Shown: positions 24,739 through 36,210, counted from the first letter of the stretch. The stretch: 45,000 nucleotides of DNA from Sphingobium lactosutens DS20 (GCF_000445105.1 NZ_ATDP01000055.1:1-45000), one strand, 5' to 3'. Notes: generated by a model not told the origin, from the sequence alone. Translations and numbers: made by a program.

Positions 24739-26268
24739 ATGGCGGGCGACGACGATATCTTCTCGCGGCTGTCGCCGCGCACCCGGACGCTGGCGGGGCT
24801 GGTTCTGGCTCTGAGCAACCTGATGGTCGTGCTCGATCTGACCATCGCCAATGTGTCGGTGCCGCATATCGCCGGCAATCTTGGCATTTCCCCCGATCAG
24901 GGAACGTGGATCATCACATCCTATGCGGTGGCGGAGGCGATCTGCGTGCCGCTGACCGGCTGGCTGGCGCAACGCTTCGGTGTCGTGCGGGTCTTCACCC
25001 TGGCCATGGCTGGCTTCGGGCTATTTTCCGTGCTGTGCGGCCTGTCGACAACGCTTGGCATGCTGGTCGCCTGCCGCATTGGACAGGGTATTTGCGGCGG
25101 CCCGATCATGCCCATGTCCCAGACGCTGCTGATGCGCATCTTCCCGCCCGAAACGCGCAATCGCGCCATGGGCATGTGGGCGATGACGACGTTGATGGGG
25201 CCGGCGCTGGGGCCGATCGTCGGGGGATATATCAGCGACAATTGGAGCTGGCACTGGATTTTCTTCATCAACCTGCCGATCGCGGTGCTGTGTGTTTTTG
25301 CCGCGCAGGCTTTGCTGCGCCCGGTGGAAACCGAAACGGCCAAGGTGCGGATCGACAAGGTTGGCCTTGGCCTGCTCGTCTTCTGGATCAGCTGCCTGCA
25401 GATCATGCTGGATATCGGCCGCGATCATGACTGGTTCGCCGATCCCACGATCATCGCGCTGGCGATCATGGCCGGACTGGGTTTCTGCGTGTTCGTCATA
25501 TGGGAGCTGACAGAAGAGCATCCGGTCGTCGACCTGCGGGTGTTTCGCCATGTGGGCTTCAGCTCGGCGCTGTTTACCCTGTCGCTGTGTTTCGGCTCCT
25601 ATTTCGCCAGCATCGTCGTCATCCCGCAATGGCTTCAGATGTCGATGGGCTATACCGCGACCTGGGCCGGGATCGTAACGGCGTTGACCGCCATGGCGGC
25701 GCTTTTCACCGCGCCGATCGCCGCGCGAATGATGGCAAAGACGGACCCACGCCTGCTGATTTCCTGCGCCGTCGCCTGGATCGGGATCATGTCGCTGTGG
25801 CGCGCGCACTGGACCAGCGGCATCGACTTTTATGGCATGGCCTTGCCACAGTTCATTCAGGGCTTTGCCTTGCCCTTCTTCTTCATTCCGCTGACGACGC
25901 TCAGCCTGGGATCGGTGCTGCCCAGTGAAACTGCTTCGGCCGCTGGCCTCCAGAATTTCGTGCGCACGATGGCGACGGCAATCGCGACCTCCCTGGTGCT
26001 GACCGAATGGGGTGATTCCCAGCGCGTGTCGCGCGCCGAAATGACGCGCGTGCTTCAGCCTGAACAGACGCAGTCGCTGCTGTCATCGCTGGGTCTGTCG
26101 CCCGACCAGATCCGGCAGATGATCGCCAACATCGTCGAGCAGGAGGCGACGGTGATCGCCATCGACCGTGTCTTCTTCATTTCCGCGATCATCCTTTTCG
26201 TAGCGGCGGCGATCGTCTGGCTGGCGCCAAAGCCGGTGGGCGAGGTCGATACCTCGGCCGCGCACTGA
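24739..26268 (+). CDS. EmrB-like DHA2 MFS drug/phenolic exporter
   Basis: A 509-residue 14-helix major-facilitator protein of the DHA2 (EmrB/QacA) family. Motifs include LSNLMVVLDLTIANVSVPHIAGNL in helix 1, GWLAQRFGVVRVF between helices 2 and 3, and GPALGPIVGGYISDNWSWHWIFFINLP in helix 5 and the following loop. It exports hydrophobic toxic compounds by proton antiport with EmrA and the outer-membrane duct. GGGGG upstream of the ATG serves as ribosome site. The TetR repressor and the position near aromatic-degradation genes suggest phenolic substrates, which is inference. Confidence 0.93.
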   Translation: MAGDDDIFSRLSPRTRTLAGLVLALSNLMVVLDLTIANVSVPHIAGNLGISPDQGTWIITSYAVAEAICVPLTGWLAQRFGVVRVFTLAMAGFGLFSVLCGLSTTLGMLVACRIGQGICGGPIMPMSQTLLMRIFPPETRNRAMGMWAMTTLMGPALGPIVGGYISDNWSWHWIFFINLPIAVLCVFAAQALLRPVETETAKVRIDKVGLGLLVFWISCLQIMLDIGRDHDWFADPTIIALAIMAGLGFCVFVIWELTEEHPVVDLRVFRHVGFSSALFTLSLCFGSYFASIVVIPQWLQMSMGYTATWAGIVTALTAMAALFTAPIAARMMAKTDPRLLISCAVAWIGIMSLWRAHWTSGIDFYGMALPQFIQGFALPFFFIPLTTLSLGSVLPSETASAAGLQNFVRTMATAIATSLVLTEWGDSQRVSRAEMTRVLQPEQTQSLLSSLGLSPDQIRQMIANIVEQEATVIAIDRVFFISAIILFVAAAIVWLAPKPVGEVDTSAAH

Positions 26269-26283
26269 CCATCGGCTGCGGCG

Positions 26284-27888
26284 TCAGCCGCGCCACCGCC
26301 CAAAGATCGCGCCGTCCCGCAATATAGCGCGCGCCGCATTATGGCCGGGCGCGCCAGTGACGCCGCCTCCGGGATGGGTCCCGGCCCCGCACATGTAAAG
26401 GCCGCGCACCGGACCGCGATAGGCGCCATGTCCCAGCACCGGGCGCGCCGCCCACATCTGATCGAGCGTCAATGCCCCATGCATTATATCGCCGTCGACC
26501 AGCCCGAACGTGCGTTCGAGGTCGAGCGGGGAGAGTATCTGGCGGGCTATGACGCTGCCGGCGAAGCCGGGCGCATGGGCATCGACCGTCGCGATGATGG
26601 CGTCGGCCGCCTCGTCTCGCGCGTCGTCCCAACTGCGGCCGCCCGGCAGGTCGGGCGCGAACTGCTGGCAGAACAGGCTGGCGACATGGCACCCGGCGGG
26701 CGCCAGGCTGTCATCCACTGTTGAAGGGATCAGCATTTCGACGATGGGCGCGCGCGACCAGCCTTGGCGCTTCGCGTCCATGAAGGCGCGGCCCATATAA
26801 TCCAGGCTGGGGGCAATGATGATGCCTGACCGATGATGCACGCCTTCCCCCGGCAGGCATCGAAAATCGGGCAGGGCGGACAGGGCGACATTCATCCGGA
26901 ACGTGCCCGATCCCGTGCGGTAGCTTTTGATACGCCTGACAAAGTCTGCGGGAAGATCGCCCGGGTCCATCAGTCTTTCGTAGAGCAGTTTCGGTCCGAC
27001 ATTGGCGATGACCCTTTTGCCCATCACCGCCTCTCCGCTTTCCAGCCTCACGCCCACCGCCCGATCACCATCGACCAGCACGCGCGCGACGGGCGCGTCC
27101 AGACTGATCTCTACCCCCATCGCCTGCACGCTTCGCGCCATCGCCTGCGTGATGGATCCCATCCCGCCGACGACATGACCCCAGGCGCCCTTCTTCCCGT
27201 TCACTTCGCCAAAGACATGATGCAGCAGCACATAGGCGCTGCCGGGCGTATCGGGCGACGCATAGTTTCCCACGACGGCGTCGAAGCCGAAGGCGGCCTT
27301 GACCGGGTCGCACTCAAACCAGTTATCCAGGAAAGCGCGCGCCGATTTGGTGAACAGGTCCAGCACGTCGCGCTGCTGCTCGATCGAGAGCGCGGCAAAG
27401 CGCCGACCCTGGCGCAGCGCATCAATCATCATAGTCAGACCATCGCCGACATTGGGCGGGCAGGTCAGCACCATGTCACGCAGCACATCCGCCACCGTTT
27501 CCAGAGCGGCATAATAAGCGGGCAAGGCGTCGGCATCGCGCTGACTGAACTTCGCGAATTCCGCCTGCGTGCGCGCAAGGCCGCCGCCCAGCATCAGATA
27601 TTGGTCGTCGGGCAAGGGCAGGAAATTGCTGACCGGCCGTTCGATGACGCGATAGCCCTGATCGGCCAGCCGCATGTCGCGAATGATCCTGGGATGAAGC
27701 AGGCTGACCGTATAGCTTGCGGTCGAATTGCGAAAGGCGGGATGAAATTCCTCGGTGACGGCGGCGCCGCCGACGATCGCGCGTCGTTCGAGGATGCGAA
27801 CCCTGTAGCCCGCCCGCGCCAGGTAAAAGGCGCAGACCAGGCCATTATGTCCGCCCCCGATGATGACGGCGTCATAATATGCGCCCAT
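26284..27888 (-). CDS. PYROXD2/phytoene-dehydrogenase-like FAD oxidoreductase
   Basis: A 534-residue flavoprotein of the CrtI/PYROXD2 group. The N-terminal dinucleotide motif is DAVIIGGGHNGLVCAFYLARAGYRVRILERR. Typical C-terminal segments are MWAARPVLGHGAYRGPVRGLYMCGAGTHPGGGVTGAPGHNAAR. Members are annotated as carotenoid or sugar desaturases, but in sphingomonads most have no assigned substrate. No carotenoid genes are near. It is convergent with the emrB-like gene, 15 bases apart. Confidence 0.85.
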   Translation of the reverse strand: MGAYYDAVIIGGGHNGLVCAFYLARAGYRVRILERRAIVGGAAVTEEFHPAFRNSTASYTVSLLHPRIIRDMRLADQGYRVIERPVSNFLPLPDDQYLMLGGGLARTQAEFAKFSQRDADALPAYYAALETVADVLRDMVLTCPPNVGDGLTMMIDALRQGRRFAALSIEQQRDVLDLFTKSARAFLDNWFECDPVKAAFGFDAVVGNYASPDTPGSAYVLLHHVFGEVNGKKGAWGHVVGGMGSITQAMARSVQAMGVEISLDAPVARVLVDGDRAVGVRLESGEAVMGKRVIANVGPKLLYERLMDPGDLPADFVRRIKSYRTGSGTFRMNVALSALPDFRCLPGEGVHHRSGIIIAPSLDYMGRAFMDAKRQGWSRAPIVEMLIPSTVDDSLAPAGCHVASLFCQQFAPDLPGGRSWDDARDEAADAIIATVDAHAPGFAGSVIARQILSPLDLERTFGLVDGDIMHGALTLDQMWAARPVLGHGAYRGPVRGLYMCGAGTHPGGGVTGAPGHNAARAILRDGAIFGRWRG

Positions 27889-27975
27889 GCCCCTTACTCC
27901 ATCCTATAGCTTTACGACCGTATAACAGTCGTCTGTGCAAAGTCGATGCAGCTGTCGCCATCGGTGTCGGGATGG

Positions 27976-28497
27976 TCAGGCGGTGCGGTCCGGCTCCTCG
28001 CCCCAGTCCGCCAGGATGTTCGCCTCGCTCGCCGGCTTTTCCCAGGGGAAGACGAACCAGTCCTTCGTCACCGCGCGGTCGATCGTCTCTGCGCTATAGT
28101 CCACCCGCGCCCCGGACCGGCTGTTGTCGATCAGCACGGCCAGGCGCAGCACGGTCGCGTCCGCGTCACCCAGGGCGCGGCGCAGGCGCAGGATCGTGCG
28201 ACCGGTGTCATTGATGTCGTCGACGATCAGCAACCGTTCGCCGGCCTGCGCCCGCGCCCGCAACGCTTCGAGCAGAGCGTCGGAGAAAGCCGGAACCTGC
28301 GCCGAAAGATCGACCGACAGCATCGGCCGTCCCAAGGCGTGGCTGAGCCATGTGGCCGGCGCCAGTCCGCCGCGCCCGATGCCCACGATCCAGTCCGGGC
28401 GCCATCCCGACGCGACCACGGCATTGGCCAACAGGTCGATCTGTGCCAGGAAGCGCTCCATGTCGATGTCGGTCAGGATAGGCTTCTGCATCGTCAT
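27976..28497 (-). CDS. Phosphoribosyltransferase
   Basis: A 173-residue type I phosphoribosyltransferase. The PRPP-binding motif is LLIVDDINDTGRT, preceded by the PPi loop WIVGIGRGGLAPATWL. The C-terminal KDWFVFPWEK resembles xanthine/hypoxanthine phosphoribosyltransferases of the Gpt/Hpt2 type, so purine salvage is likely though the base is uncertain. The start at 28497 overlaps the stop of the upstream transporter gene (ATGA). Confidence 0.85.
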   Translation of the reverse strand: MTMQKPILTDIDMERFLAQIDLLANAVVASGWRPDWIVGIGRGGLAPATWLSHALGRPMLSVDLSAQVPAFSDALLEALRARAQAGERLLIVDDINDTGRTILRLRRALGDADATVLRLAVLIDNSRSGARVDYSAETIDRAVTKDWFVFPWEKPASEANILADWGEEPDRTA

Positions 28498-29489
28498 CCC
28501 CTCACCATCGCCGCATCTTCGTCTCCCGCAACCTGCGCCCCGTAATGCCGCGCCAGCCAGGCGCAGGCGATGAGTTGAAGCTGGTGAAAGACCATGACCG
28601 GTAACAGGATCGGCCCCACCATCGCGGCGGGAAACAATACGCCGGCGATCGGCACGCCCGACGCCAGGCTCTTTTTGGACCCGCAAAATTGCAGCACGAT
28701 CGCGTCCTCGCGCGACAGGCCGATCAGCCGACCCATGCCCCAACTCGTCAGCAGGATGATGAGCAGCAACCCGGTCGATACCGCGACCAGCATCACCAAT
28801 TCATCCTGTGACACCGTCTGCCACAACCCTTCCACGACCGCAGCGGAGAAAGCGGCATAGACTACCAGCAGGATCGCCCCCCGGTCGACGCGCCCGATCT
28901 TGGCCCGGTGCCAGTCGATGAAGCCGCCGATCCACGGGCGCAGCATATGGCCGAGGACGAAGGGCAGCAGCAGTTGCAGCACGATCCCCTCCACGGCGGA
29001 CAGGGACACGAGGTTTCCGCTTCCGGCTCGCTGCATCAGCAGCGCGACCAAGAGCGGCGTCACGACAATGCCCAGCAGGTTGGAGAAGGATGCGCTGACG
29101 ACGGCGGCGGCGAGATTGCCGCGCGCGATCGCTGTAAAGGCGATGGAGGATTGGACCGTCGATGGCAGCAGGGTGAGGAACAGCAATCCGGGACGCATCG
29201 CTTCTGGCACAGGGCCGAACCTGCCAAGCAACCACCCCAAAATGGGAACGATGAGGAAGGTGGTCGCCAGCGTCGCGGCGTGAAGTTTCCACGCACGCGC
29301 GCCCTGCCAGATGGCGGCGCGCGACAATTTCGCTCCATGCAGAAAAAAAAGCAGGACAATGCCTGCGTCCGCCATGCCCTCGGCAATGCGCGCGCCCTGG
29401 CCGTGCGCGGGCAGGATGGACGCTAGGGCGACGGTCGCAATCAGCATCAGCAGGAACGGGTCAAGCGCCTGTCGTAATCGGTTCATCAT
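28494..29489 (-). CDS. Bile-acid:Na+ symporter family protein (SLC10A7-like)
   Basis: A 331-residue membrane protein with about ten helices. Family motifs are LLFFLHGAKLSRAAIWQGARAWKLH, TLLPSTVQSSIAFTAIARGNLAAAVVSASFSNLLGI and LQFCGSKKSLASGVPIAGVLFP. These mark the SLC10A7/YfeH subgroup rather than the true bile-acid carriers. Its substrate in bacteria is not established. The start at 29489 (ATGATG) is preferred to an upstream extension lacking membrane character. It is divergent from the enoyl-CoA hydratase gene and coupled to the phosphoribosyltransferase gene. Confidence 0.85.
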   Translation of the reverse strand: MMNRLRQALDPFLLMLIATVALASILPAHGQGARIAEGMADAGIVLLFFLHGAKLSRAAIWQGARAWKLHAATLATTFLIVPILGWLLGRFGPVPEAMRPGLLFLTLLPSTVQSSIAFTAIARGNLAAAVVSASFSNLLGIVVTPLLVALLMQRAGSGNLVSLSAVEGIVLQLLLPFVLGHMLRPWIGGFIDWHRAKIGRVDRGAILLVVYAAFSAAVVEGLWQTVSQDELVMLVAVSTGLLLIILLTSWGMGRLIGLSREDAIVLQFCGSKKSLASGVPIAGVLFPAAMVGPILLPVMVFHQLQLIACAWLARHYGAQVAGDEDAAMVRG

Positions 29490-29587
29490 CACATCTGGCA
29501 CAAAGGGATCGGAGCGCAGGGGATAGACGCGCGCGCCAGACTGCGCCAACAATTTCCCCTTGGCACCAGACAAGGGAGAGGCCGGGC

Positions 29588-30346
29588 GTGAGCGAGCATG
29601 TAGCGATCATCGAACATGAGGGCGTGGTGGAAATCCATCTCGATCGCCCGGACAAGAAGAACGCCCTCACCGCTGCCATGTATCGAGCGATGATCGCAGC
29701 GCTGGGGGATGCCTCGACACGCGATGCGATTGGGGCGGTGCTGATCGCCGGCCGGGGGGACGCCTTTTGCGCGGGGAATGACCTTGCCGATTTCATGGCC
29801 GGTCCCGAAGGGGGGATGGCGGCATTCGACTTCATTCAGGCGATTGCGGCCTTCGACAAGCCGCTGGTTGCAGTGGTGCAGGGTTTGGCGGTGGGCGTCG
29901 GCACCACCATGCTCTTGCATTGCGACCTGATCTATGCCGCGCCTGACGCGCGTTTCATCATGCCCTTCGTCAATCTGGGCCTCGTGCCTGAAGCCGGCTC
30001 CAGCCTGCTTGTGCCCGCCATTCTGGGCCATGCCAAGGCGGCGGCGATGCTGATGCTGGGCGAGCCGCTGGATGCCGAGGCCGCGGACCGCGCGGGCCTG
30101 GTCACGGCTGTGGTGCCCGGCGACAGCCTGCTGGACCATGCCCGGACCAAGGCAGCCGCGCTGGTCGCCAAACCCCCCCAGGCTCTCGCCGCGACGCGCC
30201 GGCTGATGCGGGGCGACCCGGCGTCCCTCGCCAGCAGAATGGCGCAGGAGGCGGACCTGTTTCGACAGGCCATGGCCTCGCCCGAGGCACGGGAAGCCTT
30301 CACCGCCTTTTTCGAGAAACGCCCGCCGGTGTTCCGGCGGACCTGA
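29588..30346 (+). CDS. Enoyl-CoA hydratase/isomerase family protein
   Basis: A 252-residue crotonase-fold protein starting at GTG with GGGAGAGG upstream. The oxyanion-hole segments are AGRGDAFCAGNDLADF and VGVGTTMLLHCDLIYAAPDARFIMPFVNLGLVPEAGSS. The single acidic residue in GLVPEAGSS, with Asn or Val elsewhere, is more typical of isomerase-type members than of hydratases with two glutamates. The substrate is unknown. It ends 21 bases from convergent ligI and is not evidently part of the lig operon. Confidence 0.88.
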   Translation: MSEHVAIIEHEGVVEIHLDRPDKKNALTAAMYRAMIAALGDASTRDAIGAVLIAGRGDAFCAGNDLADFMAGPEGGMAAFDFIQAIAAFDKPLVAVVQGLAVGVGTTMLLHCDLIYAAPDARFIMPFVNLGLVPEAGSSLLVPAILGHAKAAAMLMLGEPLDAEAADRAGLVTAVVPGDSLLDHARTKAAALVAKPPQALAATRRLMRGDPASLASRMAQEADLFRQAMASPEAREAFTAFFEKRPPVFRRT

Positions 30347-30367
30347 TCGCCGACAAGGCGGGCGGTT

Positions 30368-32302
<1,935 letters not shown>

Positions 32303-32310
<8 letters not shown>

Positions 32311-32977
32311 ATTTCAGGCCCATTTCCTCAAGCCGCGGGCGCATATCATAGATGTCGAGACCCAGTTCCCCCGCCGCCAGGCGGACGCGCTTGGCCTCTT
32401 CCGCTGCTTCGCGGGCCTTAGCCTTTTCCAGCACATGGGCCGCGTTCTGGCGCGGAACCACACACACGCCATCGTCATCCGCGATGATGACGTCGCCCGG
32501 CTGCACCAGCGCTCCGGCGCAGATGACCGGCACGTTGACAGATCCGATCGTGTTCTTGACCGTGCCTTGCGCATGGATCGCCTTTGACCAGACCGGGAAG
32601 TCCATCTGCGTCAGATCGCGCACGTCGCGTACGCCGGCATCGATGACAAGTCCGCGGCAACCGCGCGCTTTTGCCGACGTTGCCAGCAAGTCGCCGAAAT
32701 AGCCATCCGTACAGGGGCTGGTGGGCGCCAGAACGAGAATGTCGCCTTCCTTGAGCTGTTCGATCGCCACATGCACCATCCAGTTGTCGCCCGGTGCCGC
32801 AGAGATGGTGACGGCGTTGCCGGCGATGCGGGCGCCGCTGTAGATTGGCCGCATATAGGCCGCGAGCAACCCGGTGCGCCCCTGCGCTTCGTGCACGGTG
32901 GCGACACCGCACTGGGCCAGCCCGTCGACCACGGACAGGTCTGCGCGATCAATATTCTGAACGACAATGCCGGACAT
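32303..32977 (-). CDS. ligK: 4-Carboxy-4-hydroxy-2-oxoadipate aldolase LigK
   Basis: A 224-residue RraA-fold class II aldolase that cleaves CHA to pyruvate and oxaloacetate, the final step, and also decarboxylates oxaloacetate. Motifs are [42 protein letters not shown] and [14 protein letters not shown], with the metal/substrate Arg-Asp pair. The ATG at 32977 has GGAGAAGGA upstream; a TTG further out is not needed. It is the first gene of the leftward operon and divergent from ligR. Confidence 0.94.
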
Positions 32978-33054
32978 GATCTTTCCTTCTCCCGATTGGG
33001 GCAGTGACATGGACAATGAAGCGGCGATGCTCAAATGCGATCTGGCGACAACGC

Positions 33055-33070
33055 ATTAGTTTTTGCTAAT
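33055..33070. promoter_or_regulatory. LysR-type box (ATTAG-N6-CTAAT) in ligK-ligR spacer
   Basis: A perfect inverted repeat with the T-N11-A form of LysR-family sites, 9 bases before the ligR start and about 80 bases upstream of ligK. It is the likely LigR binding site, giving ligR autoregulation and ligK control. Confidence 0.7.
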
Positions 33071-33078
33071 CCTCTGTC

Positions 33079-34230
33079 ATGAATCCGGACCAGTTCAATA
33101 TCCGCCATTTGGCCGCGATGGCCGCGATCGTCGACCAGGGCAGCGTCAGCCTGGCGGCGCGCGCCGTCCATCTGACCCAGCCTGCCGTCACGCAGGGCAT
33201 AGCCAAGCTCGAATCGCAATTAGGGGTGACTCTGTTCGAACGTCAGCCCGGGGGAATGACGGCGCTGGAGCCGGCGTTGAGGCTGAAGCCCCGGATCGAT
33301 GTTGCGCTCCGGCTGATCGGCAGCAACCGCGTGACCGCGACGCAGATACGAGCCTTTGTGGCGCTCGCGCGGTCGGGCAGCTATGCGGCGGCCGCTTTGG
33401 CGACAGGGGTGGCGGAGCCATCCCTGCATCGGGCGGTAAGCGACCTGGGCTTGGCCCTGGGCAGCCGTCTGGTCGACCGGAGGGGCAGGGGCGTCATGCT
33501 TACGCGCGCCGGCACGACGCTGGCGCAGCGGCTGCGGTTGGCGCTGGCGGAATTACGGCAGGGACTGGATGATCTGGCCGATCTGAAGGGTGAGGAGGGC
33601 GGCCGCATCCTGATCGGCGCGATGCCCCTGTCCCGCGCGCGTCTCCTGCCCGATGCAATCGGACGGTTCCGCAATGATGCGCCTCAGGTGGCGATCAGCG
33701 TGCTGGAGGGGTCCTATGCCGAACTGGTCGGGCCTTTGCGCGACGGGGAAATCGACATGATGATCGGCGCGCTCCGCGATCCCACTCTGGCGCCTGACCT
33801 TGACCATCGGCCTTTGTTTCAGGATCGACTGACGATCATGGCGCGTCGCGGCCATCCGCTGGAAACAGGGTGGGACGCGGATGCGCTGCGTCGCTTACCC
33901 TGGATATTGCCGCCGGAGGGAACGCCTCTGCGCCAGTTGTGGCGGGCAATGTGGACCGAATTGGGCGGCCCGCTGCCTGTCGTCCCCATCGAATGCGGAT
34001 CCGTCCTGACCATTCGGCAATTGCTGGTCGCGGGAGATTATCTGACCTTGTTGTCGCCCGATCAACTGGCGTTGGAGCTCGAAACCGGACTGGTATCGGA
34101 TATTGGTCCGGCACCGGGATTGGTCAGTCGCACTATCGGCCTCACCAGCCGCAGTGACTGGCGACCGTCGCGATCGCAAAAGCAGTTCATGGTCGCGATC
34201 GAATCCGCAGTCTCAGCCCTGACTTCGTAA
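33079..34230 (+). CDS. ligR: LysR-type regulator LigR with two helix-turn-helix domains
   Basis: A 383-residue LysR-family regulator, unusually long. The first winged HTH spans residues 6-65 (GSVSLAARAVHLTQPAVTQG, ESQLGVTLFERQPGG). A second, more diverged copy spans residues 87-147 (GSYAAAALATGVAEPSLHRA, LALGSRLVDRRGRGVMLTRAG). A normal LysR effector domain follows (GGRILIGAMPLSRARLLPDAI onward). By position it should activate the flanking lig operons in response to protocatechuate or a pathway intermediate. The symbol is based on location and pathway. Confidence 0.85.
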   Translation: MNPDQFNIRHLAAMAAIVDQGSVSLAARAVHLTQPAVTQGIAKLESQLGVTLFERQPGGMTALEPALRLKPRIDVALRLIGSNRVTATQIRAFVALARSGSYAAAALATGVAEPSLHRAVSDLGLALGSRLVDRRGRGVMLTRAGTTLAQRLRLALAELRQGLDDLADLKGEEGGRILIGAMPLSRARLLPDAIGRFRNDAPQVAISVLEGSYAELVGPLRDGEIDMMIGALRDPTLAPDLDHRPLFQDRLTIMARRGHPLETGWDADALRRLPWILPPEGTPLRQLWRAMWTELGGPLPVVPIECGSVLTIRQLLVAGDYLTLLSPDQLALELETGLVSDIGPAPGLVSRTIGLTSRSDWRPSRSQKQFMVAIESAVSALTS

Positions 34231-34294
34231 AATCTTATTACTTCTGACGGGATTCGATTGGATGGGGTCGGGCCAGTCGTCCACTATTGACCGC

Positions 34295-35188
34295 ATGGAG
34301 CAGGACATTGGTCTGATTGGATTTGGCGAAGCGGGCAGCACCTTCGCTCGGGCGGGCGCTTGGGCCAAGCGCGCCCATGTTTTTGACATCAAGACCGACG
34401 ATCCCCTTGCGCGCGCCGCGATGGTGAACGCCTATGAGGGCGCGGGCGTCATTGGCGCTGGTCAATTGCAAGAGGTCGTGCGCGGCAGGCGCTTGCTATT
34501 GTCACTGGTGACGGCGGACCAGGCGCTGGCCGTGGCGGTGGCGGCGGCGCAATCCTTGGCGCCCGGCGCGATATATTGTGACCTGAACAGTGTCGCGCCG
34601 CAGACTAAGCGGGATGCGTGCCAGGCAATCGAGTCGGCCGGCGGCCATTATGTCGACGTCGCCGTGATGGCGCCCGTCGATCCTGCGCGCCTGTCCGTGC
34701 CCTTGCTGTTGAGCGGGTCCAGGGCGGAACAGGCGCTGGAAGCGCTGAACGCTCTGGCTTTCACCAATATGCAGGTGGTCGGCCCGGATGTCGGGCGCGC
34801 TTCGTCGATCAAGATGATCCGGTCCGTGATGATCAAGGGGATGGAGGCATTGACGGCGGAATGCGTTCTCGCCGCCGCACAAGCCGATGTGCTGGAAGAT
34901 GTCCTGGCTTCGCTGGACGCAAGCGAGAAGGCCAAGCCTTGGACGACGCGCGCCGACTATAATTTTGACCGGATGCTGGTGCATGGGACACGGCGCGCGG
35001 CCGAGATGGAGGAAGTGGTGCGCACGCTCGAGGGGCTGGGCATGGATGCCGAGATGACCCGTGGCACGGTTGCGCGACAACGAAGAATGGGCGCGCTTGG
35101 CGTGGCCACCCCGCCGGCGGGATTGTCGGCAAAGATCGGCTGCATCGCGGCCTGTGAACAGCAAAAAGGAAGAATGGATCAGCCATGA
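34295..35188 (+). CDS. NAD(P)-binding dehydrogenase (6PGDH-like, DUF1932) in lig operon
   Basis: A 297-residue beta-hydroxyacid-dehydrogenase-like protein. The N-terminal Rossmann motif is IGLIGFGEAGSTFARAG. The middle contains DLNSVAPQTKRD and the cofactor/substrate segment YVDVAVMAPVDP. The C-terminal helical part has the active-site lysine region GRASSIKMIRSVMIKGMEALTAE, typical of the DUF1932 group. It overlaps ligJ by 4 bases, so it is part of the lig operon, yet no step of the known pathway requires it. An ATG at 34262 is an alternative start; neither has a strong ribosome site. Confidence 0.82.
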   Translation: MEQDIGLIGFGEAGSTFARAGAWAKRAHVFDIKTDDPLARAAMVNAYEGAGVIGAGQLQEVVRGRRLLLSLVTADQALAVAVAAAQSLAPGAIYCDLNSVAPQTKRDACQAIESAGGHYVDVAVMAPVDPARLSVPLLLSGSRAEQALEALNALAFTNMQVVGPDVGRASSIKMIRSVMIKGMEALTAECVLAAAQADVLEDVLASLDASEKAKPWTTRADYNFDRMLVHGTRRAAEMEEVVRTLEGLGMDAEMTRGTVARQRRMGALGVATPPAGLSAKIGCIAACEQQKGRMDQP

Positions 35189-36210
35189 GCCTAATCATCG
35201 ACTGCCATGGCCATTATACGGTTCTGCCCAAGGGGCATGATGCCTGGCGGGAAGAACAGAAAGCGGCGTTCAAGGCAGGCACGCCCTGTCCGCCCTATCC
35301 GCAGATCAGCGACGATGAAATATGCGAGACGATCGAGGCGAACCAGTTGCGTCTCATCAAGGAACGCGGCGCGGACCTGACCATCTTTTCGCCCCGTGCT
35401 TCGGCAATGGCACCCCATGTCGGCGACGCCGCTGTCGCGAAGGAATGGGCGATGCGGTGCAATGATCTGATCGCGCGGGTTGTCGGACTGTTTCCCGACA
35501 CCTTTGTCGGCGTATGCATGCTGCCCCAGTCGCCAAAGGCGGACATGACGAACAGCATCGTTGAGCTGGAACGTTGCGTCACGGAACTGGGATTTATCGG
35601 CTGCAACCTCAATCCCGATCCGGGCGGCGGGCATTTCCAGCATCCGCCGCTGACCGATCGTTACTGGTATCCCTTCTACGAAAAGATGGTCGAACTGGAC
35701 GTTCCGGCGATGATCCATGTGTCGGGCAGCTGCAATCCTGCCATGCACGCGACAGGCGGCTATTATATCGCGGCCGATACCGTCGCTTTCATGCAGTTGC
35801 TGGAAGGCGATCTGTTCAAGGACTTTCCGACGCTCCGTTTCATCATCCCGCATGGCGGCGGCGCGGTGCCCTATCATTGGGGGCGTTACCGGGGTCTGGC
35901 CGACATGCTCAAAAAGCCGGATCTGTCGACGCATCTGATGAACAACATCTTTTTCGACACCTGCGTTTATCATCAGCCCGGCATCAATCTGCTGGCCGAC
36001 GTGATTGACAACAAGAATATATTGTTCGGATCGGAAATGGTCGGCGCGGTCCGTGGCATTGATCCCACGACCGGTCATTATTTCGACGACACCAAGCGCT
36101 ATGTTGACGCACTCGACATCAGCGACGTGGAGAGGGCCGCCATTTTCGAAGGCAATGCCCGCCGCGTCTTCCCGCGGCTCGACGCGCGGCTCAAGGAGAA
36201 GGGATTATGA
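35185..36210 (+). CDS. ligJ: 4-Oxalomesaconate hydratase LigJ
   Basis: A 341-residue amidohydrolase-fold enzyme that adds water to the tautomerised 4-oxalomesaconate, giving 4-carboxy-4-hydroxy-2-oxoadipate. Metal-ligand motifs are IIDCHGHYTVLP at the start, IHVSGSCNPAMHATGGYY and IIPHGGGAVPYHWGRYRG. The C-terminal segment ILFGSEMVGAVRGIDP follows. From memory it is very similar to SYK-6 LigJ. It overlaps its neighbours on both sides by ATGA, which indicates strong translational coupling. Confidence 0.96.
   Translation: MSLIIDCHGHYTVLPKGHDAWREEQKAAFKAGTPCPPYPQISDDEICETIEANQLRLIKERGADLTIFSPRASAMAPHVGDAAVAKEWAMRCNDLIARVVGLFPDTFVGVCMLPQSPKADMTNSIVELERCVTELGFIGCNLNPDPGGGHFQHPPLTDRYWYPFYEKMVELDVPAMIHVSGSCNPAMHATGGYYIAADTVAFMQLLEGDLFKDFPTLRFIIPHGGGAVPYHWGRYRGLADMLKKPDLSTHLMNNIFFDTCVYHQPGINLLADVIDNKNILFGSEMVGAVRGIDPTTGHYFDDTKRYVDALDISDVERAAIFEGNARRVFPRLDARLKEKGL

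Noticed and set aside
26273..26290. CGGCTG/CAGCCG inverted repeat between the emrB-like and PYROXD2-like genes
   Set aside because: The arms are only six bases, overlap the stop of the convergent gene and have no U-tract; too weak to call a terminator.
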